A DNA stretch of 35,935 bases, taken from the NCBI GenBank assembly GCA_020053015.1, contig JAGVNY010000101.1:1-35935 (forward strand), in the 5' to 3' direction. The notes beneath the pieces were generated by a model. The model ran no database searches, was not told the origin of the DNA, and was given only the letters and a program-made list of their open reading frames with translations. The position numbers and the translations under genes are program-made. This DNA is from Candidatus Zixiibacteriota bacterium. Lineage in GTDB: Bacteria > Zixibacteria > MSB-5A5 > JAABVY01 > JAHJOQ01. Shown in pieces: positions 33,147-35,935 of this stretch (positions are counted from its first letter, which is position 1; every line of letters begins with the position of its first letter).

Positions 33147-35306
33147 CTACGGGCAGTCGCTACACGGAGCAGGGCCACTCGAGAAAATGAAAGTAATCAA
33201 ATATACTACATCGTCAATATCAACGGGCACTGAGCCGCCGCTGCAGTCGACATCAGCGGCTTCGATTGGATCGGGTGGTGTGCCACCTGCGAATATGTAG
33301 TTGATCAGGTACACGACATCGTCAATGTCGACTGCGGGATCGCCGGCGCTGCCGTCTGCGTCACCGCACTGATAAACGACAACCACAACATCTGCGCTGT
33401 CAAACGTGGCGCCGTCAGTGACAATCACTCGGAAATCGTCGATCTCCCTTTGCGATGGTGCGGTGCCAACCAGAGAGTCAGCGAGTTCGGACAACCACAT
33501 CGGGTAGCCTGTATACGAAATCGCGTGTGTAGTATCGTCAGGATCGACTACAACCGGATAGTACGCGAACCAACTGTCAGTCCGGCATAGAAGCGTATCA
33601 GGAGCGACAATCGACGGCGGCAGATTGACATCATTAACGGTGATTTCAACCAGCATCGTGTCGGCAAGACTCCCATCAAATGCTATGAAACGGACAGAGT
33701 AGATTCCTGATTGCGTCTTGTCAGGGTTGAAATCGAATATGCCCGTTCCATCGCCGTTGTCATCGAACGTCGCATGAAGCGGCATATTCTCAGCGGTCAG
33801 CGAAGAATTAGTTCCATCCGGGTCTGTTGCCGATACCGTGAAGTTCAGATTCTCGTCTTCATCCACAACCTGAGGTCCTATCTCATCAAGGGCGGGAGCC
33901 TGATTCGGGGCGGTAATCCTATAATGATGCGCTCCGGGTTCGCCGATGAAAGGATGAGTCTCCACCCGCCCTGATGCATCAGCAGTCTTGACAAAGTATG
34001 ACACTTCCGAGCCGGGCCCGACGGCCGGGATGTATCCTGCATAAGTGAACGGCGAACCGGTGTATATCAACGCGGCAGACACATAAGCTCCCTCGTTCAC
34101 GCTGTAGTAAATCTTTAGCGAATCGCCGATTAGAGGCTGGCCTGAGCACTCTTCTATGTGAACCGACACAAGCCGATCGTCGGTCGTGTTGTCCGTGTCG
34201 GCCAGCGGGTCGTGATCGAGCCACAGCATTTCCCTGTCCGGCACGCCCATTGCCCGGCAATGGATTGCGTCATCATCCAGCCATGAGCCAGTGAAACCTA
34301 AGACTTCGTAACCGGGCATCGCATCCTGATAGACTTGAATTGCGTCATCATCCCACGATGAGCTGAAGATCGGCACGAGCACTTTGTCGTTCAGAATTAT
34401 CGAATTGGTGTAAGCTGTTCCGCTCGGGCAGTAGACTCTCAGGACTCGATACGGCGTCCCCCATGCGCTCGTCAGCGTTGCCAAGTATGCAGCGCGCTGG
34501 TTAAGAAGGGCATAGCTGGGATCGCTCGACGGGACATTCTTGACCAGTATCGTATTGGGACTCAAAAATTTCGCCCAGCAATCGATATGATGGATTCCTC
34601 CCGACTCGACATACTCGAGCACAGTGTAGTCATTGCCAAGATAGGCGTACATTATCGAATCTATTTGCGCGTGAGTCTTTCCCGTGTTCTCATCCCATAC
34701 CAGACGCGAGGACATCGACATTCCGAGCCCGTCCGACATGTGATTGCCACCTGTGTGGGTCAGAGCCATGCCGTAGACAGGAATGCCCCAGGCAGTGCCG
34801 ATGACTTTCGGGATCGAATCGTCCAGCGGCCGTGGCCTGTTGTAGATGTGATCGACAATCCCGATCTGCTGATCGCTGAAGATGAACCACGGTCCATAGT
34901 CACGTGTCCAGTACGTGTTCGTAGGTGCGATGATGAACTGCGTGTGCGCCATGTTGACGCCCGCCGAAGTGTACGAGCTGATCGCACTCGTTCTCTGGGA
35001 TTCACTTCCCACTATCGTAGTCACCATTATGTCCTCGGACATTTCTTTGATGATGGCAACCGAGATCCCGAGCGGCCAGCGGATGATGACTCCCTCGGAG
35101 CGCTCCCACTCCGCGCAGTTGCGAATCCTTCCGGTCGGGGGAGCGGTGGCCGTGTGATACATCCCGATTTCGTGGAGGCGAGTCAGCTCCTCGGCAGTGA
35201 ACCCGATCGGCAGTGGATTCTGATCGTAGATCTCCTCGGACGCAGCAAACGACGCCAGCAACAGAGACAGAAGAAGCGCGCATAAGATGTTATTACATTT
35301 TCTCAT
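33147..35306 (-). CDS. Secreted peptidylarginine/agmatine deiminase-like protein with cadherin-like and dockerin modules
   Basis: Exported protein of 719 residues with a clear signal peptide (LLLSLLLASFAASEE). Residues about 55-375 match the Porphyromonas-type peptidylarginine deiminase/agmatine deiminase family, with the full catalytic set: D136 (TRDYGPW), H240 and D242 (GGIHHIDCWAKF), N301 (AYTNSIIL) and C350 (DDDAIHCRAMG). It should hydrolyse guanidino groups to ureido groups plus ammonia, on protein arginine or a small substrate. Beta-sandwich regions (about 390-660) follow, one cadherin-like with DEDENLNFTVSATDPDGT. The tail has two dockerin-like repeats (CGDADGS...VDIDDVVYLINYIF and DVDCSGG...VDIDDVVYLITFIF), likely calcium-binding and perhaps used for surface sorting. 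Substrate preference is unresolved. Confidence 0.88.
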   Translation of the reverse strand: MRKCNNILCALLLSLLLASFAASEEIYDQNPLPIGFTAEELTRLHEIGMYHTATAPPTGRIRNCAEWERSEGVIIRWPLGISVAIIKEMSEDIMVTTIVGSESQRTSAISSYTSAGVNMAHTQFIIAPTNTYWTRDYGPWFIFSDQQIGIVDHIYNRPRPLDDSIPKVIGTAWGIPVYGMALTHTGGNHMSDGLGMSMSSRLVWDENTGKTHAQIDSIMYAYLGNDYTVLEYVESGGIHHIDCWAKFLSPNTILVKNVPSSDPSYALLNQRAAYLATLTSAWGTPYRVLRVYCPSGTAYTNSIILNDKVLVPIFSSSWDDDAIQVYQDAMPGYEVLGFTGSWLDDDAIHCRAMGVPDREMLWLDHDPLADTDNTTDDRLVSVHIEECSGQPLIGDSLKIYYSVNEGAYVSAALIYTGSPFTYAGYIPAVGPGSEVSYFVKTADASGRVETHPFIGEPGAHHYRITAPNQAPALDEIGPQVVDEDENLNFTVSATDPDGTNSSLTAENMPLHATFDDNGDGTGIFDFNPDKTQSGIYSVRFIAFDGSLADTMLVEITVNDVNLPPSIVAPDTLLCRTDSWFAYYPVVVDPDDTTHAISYTGYPMWLSELADSLVGTAPSQREIDDFRVIVTDGATFDSADVVVVVYQCGDADGSAGDPAVDIDDVVYLINYIFAGGTPPDPIEAADVDCSGGSVPVDIDDVVYLITFIFSSGPAPCSDCP

Positions 35307-35935
35307 AACGTCACCGGGCTCTTTCTCTTATATCGAATCTGCAATACTCGGTCTGTAGCTAACAAAACGTGTTCTAAGAGTGCAATATACCGTAAAGTCA
35401 GATTCTGGCAAGAGCTAACGTGCAGCTATGCGAATACAACATGCCGCACGGCCGTCTCGGTCGTCCTTGAAGCAGCGTCGGGAATCCCGAGGTTGTCTCA
35501 TAAGTTCTGAATAGAAGAAAAAGACTGGATTCCGGCGTTCGGGACTGTTGAAAAAGTCCTGTTTCGGGTTGTGTGATTCTGAAAGGCGCATAGTGTTCGG
35601 GCAGGTCTTGACCGAGACGAAGTAGAGGTTGTGACATGCCCGTAAGGACTTATGGACGCGCCAGGTCATCGGCAAGTCGAGAACTCTCGCTCTTGACATG
35701 GTTGGTCATGCCGTGCGTGGCGGACGTCCCGTCTGCCACGAGGAATCAGTTGGCGCACAAGGATGTACGCCAACCACGAGAATAAAACGCTGTCAGGAGC
35801 AGAGAGGTTGTCCCACAAGTTGCGAAATGCTTGATCGGAGTAGGTCGGGTTCCGGATTGCGCCATGCGCAAGAAGAAACCCGACACCGACTTGTCGGCCT
35901 TCTGCGTCACGCGAAGCGTGACTCCGGAGGCCGAC
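35307..35935. repeat. Repeat-rich intergenic region at the right window end
   Basis: No gene is supported in these 629 bp. They hold a solo terminal sequence GAGGTTGTCTCATAAG (35489-35504), module B inverted relative to the 24.9-kb copy (35525-35559), module A with one stem mismatch (CGGGCAGGTC 35598-35607, GACATGCCCG 35633-35642), and two strong hairpins. The hairpins are CGTGGCGGACG/CGTCTGCCACG (35716-35740) and GTTGGCG/CGCCAAC (35749-35774). A truncated, reversed MITE-like copy follows from 35804. The deiminase promoter presumably lies in the first 100 bp. Confidence 0.7.
35804..35935. mobile_element. MITE-like element, second copy, reversed and cut by window edge
   Basis: It begins GAGGTTGTCCC (10 of 11 bases of the terminal repeat at 32843). 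Read on the minus strand it aligns with 32864-32997 with only scattered differences, including GTCGGCCTCCGGAGTCACGC, GACGCAGAAGGCCGACAAGT and ACCCGACCTACTCC. The far terminus lies beyond the window. Confidence 0.72.

Noticed and set aside
32642-33190. Open frame of 182 codons upstream of the deiminase end
   Set aside because: It runs straight through the MITE-like element and its palindromes, has no ribosome site or recognisable protein character, and the repeat explains the sequence.
34587-35285. Plus-strand open frame of 232 codons
   Set aside because: Fully antisense to the deiminase N-terminal region, whose catalytic residues prove the other strand is coding.
35307-35935. Possible CRISPR array
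   Set aside because: The repeated pieces are dissimilar modules at irregular spacing, not regular direct repeats with unique spacers.

Overview
The window reads as a chromosomal segment of an uncultured Gram-negative-type bacterium. MlaE/MlaF-type lipid transport genes imply an outer membrane. A secreted deiminase ends in a double dockerin-like tail, a feature I associate with candidate phylum Zixibacteria and related FCB-group lineages. That taxonomic placement is inference from protein style only. Coding density is high, many genes overlap by ATGA-type junctions, and GTG and TTG starts are common.

Left end (1-6.0 kb, minus strand): the 5' part of tgt, then a defence island. The island has an MjaI-type restriction-modification pair whose methyltransferase carries a C-terminal staphylococcal-nuclease-like domain. 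Next to it is a second methyltransferase followed by two different TdeIII-type restriction endonucleases in tandem. From 6.1 to 11.5 kb (minus): a flavin reductase-like protein, radA, an mlaF-mlaE pair without mlaD, and dnaB, whose stop overlaps the mlaE start.

Centre (11.7-17.8 kb, plus): five tightly packed genes encode a coiled-coil protein with a possibly degenerate nuclease-like domain, a SAM methyltransferase, a class C beta-lactamase-like serine hydrolase, a DinB-fold protein, and an exported nucleoside-hydrolase-like protein with an FmdE-like C-terminal extension. Then, on the minus strand (17.9-24.7 kb): a Tat-exported CrtI/retinol-saturase-like oxidoreductase, a BaiN/YhiN-type flavoprotein, a DUF116 membrane protein, tldE and tldD. 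The last four genes run in the order tldD-tldE-DUF116-baiN and look like one operon.

Right part: moxR-DUF58-nfo-ychF on the plus strand (25.2-29.4 kb), a large hybrid histidine kinase on the minus strand, and a secreted peptidylarginine/agmatine deiminase-like protein with cadherin-like and dockerin modules.

The longer intergenic gaps (8.2, 24.8, 26.3, 32.9 and 35.4-35.9 kb) hold a mosaic of short palindromic repeat modules. One is a MITE-like element of about 155 bp with 11-bp terminal inverted repeats and a possible 4-bp target duplication. No tRNA, rRNA, CRISPR array, transposase or integrase was recognised. The most unusual items are the MTase-SNase fusion, the paired TdeIII-type nucleases served by one methyltransferase, the nucleoside hydrolase-FmdE fusion, and the repeat family.
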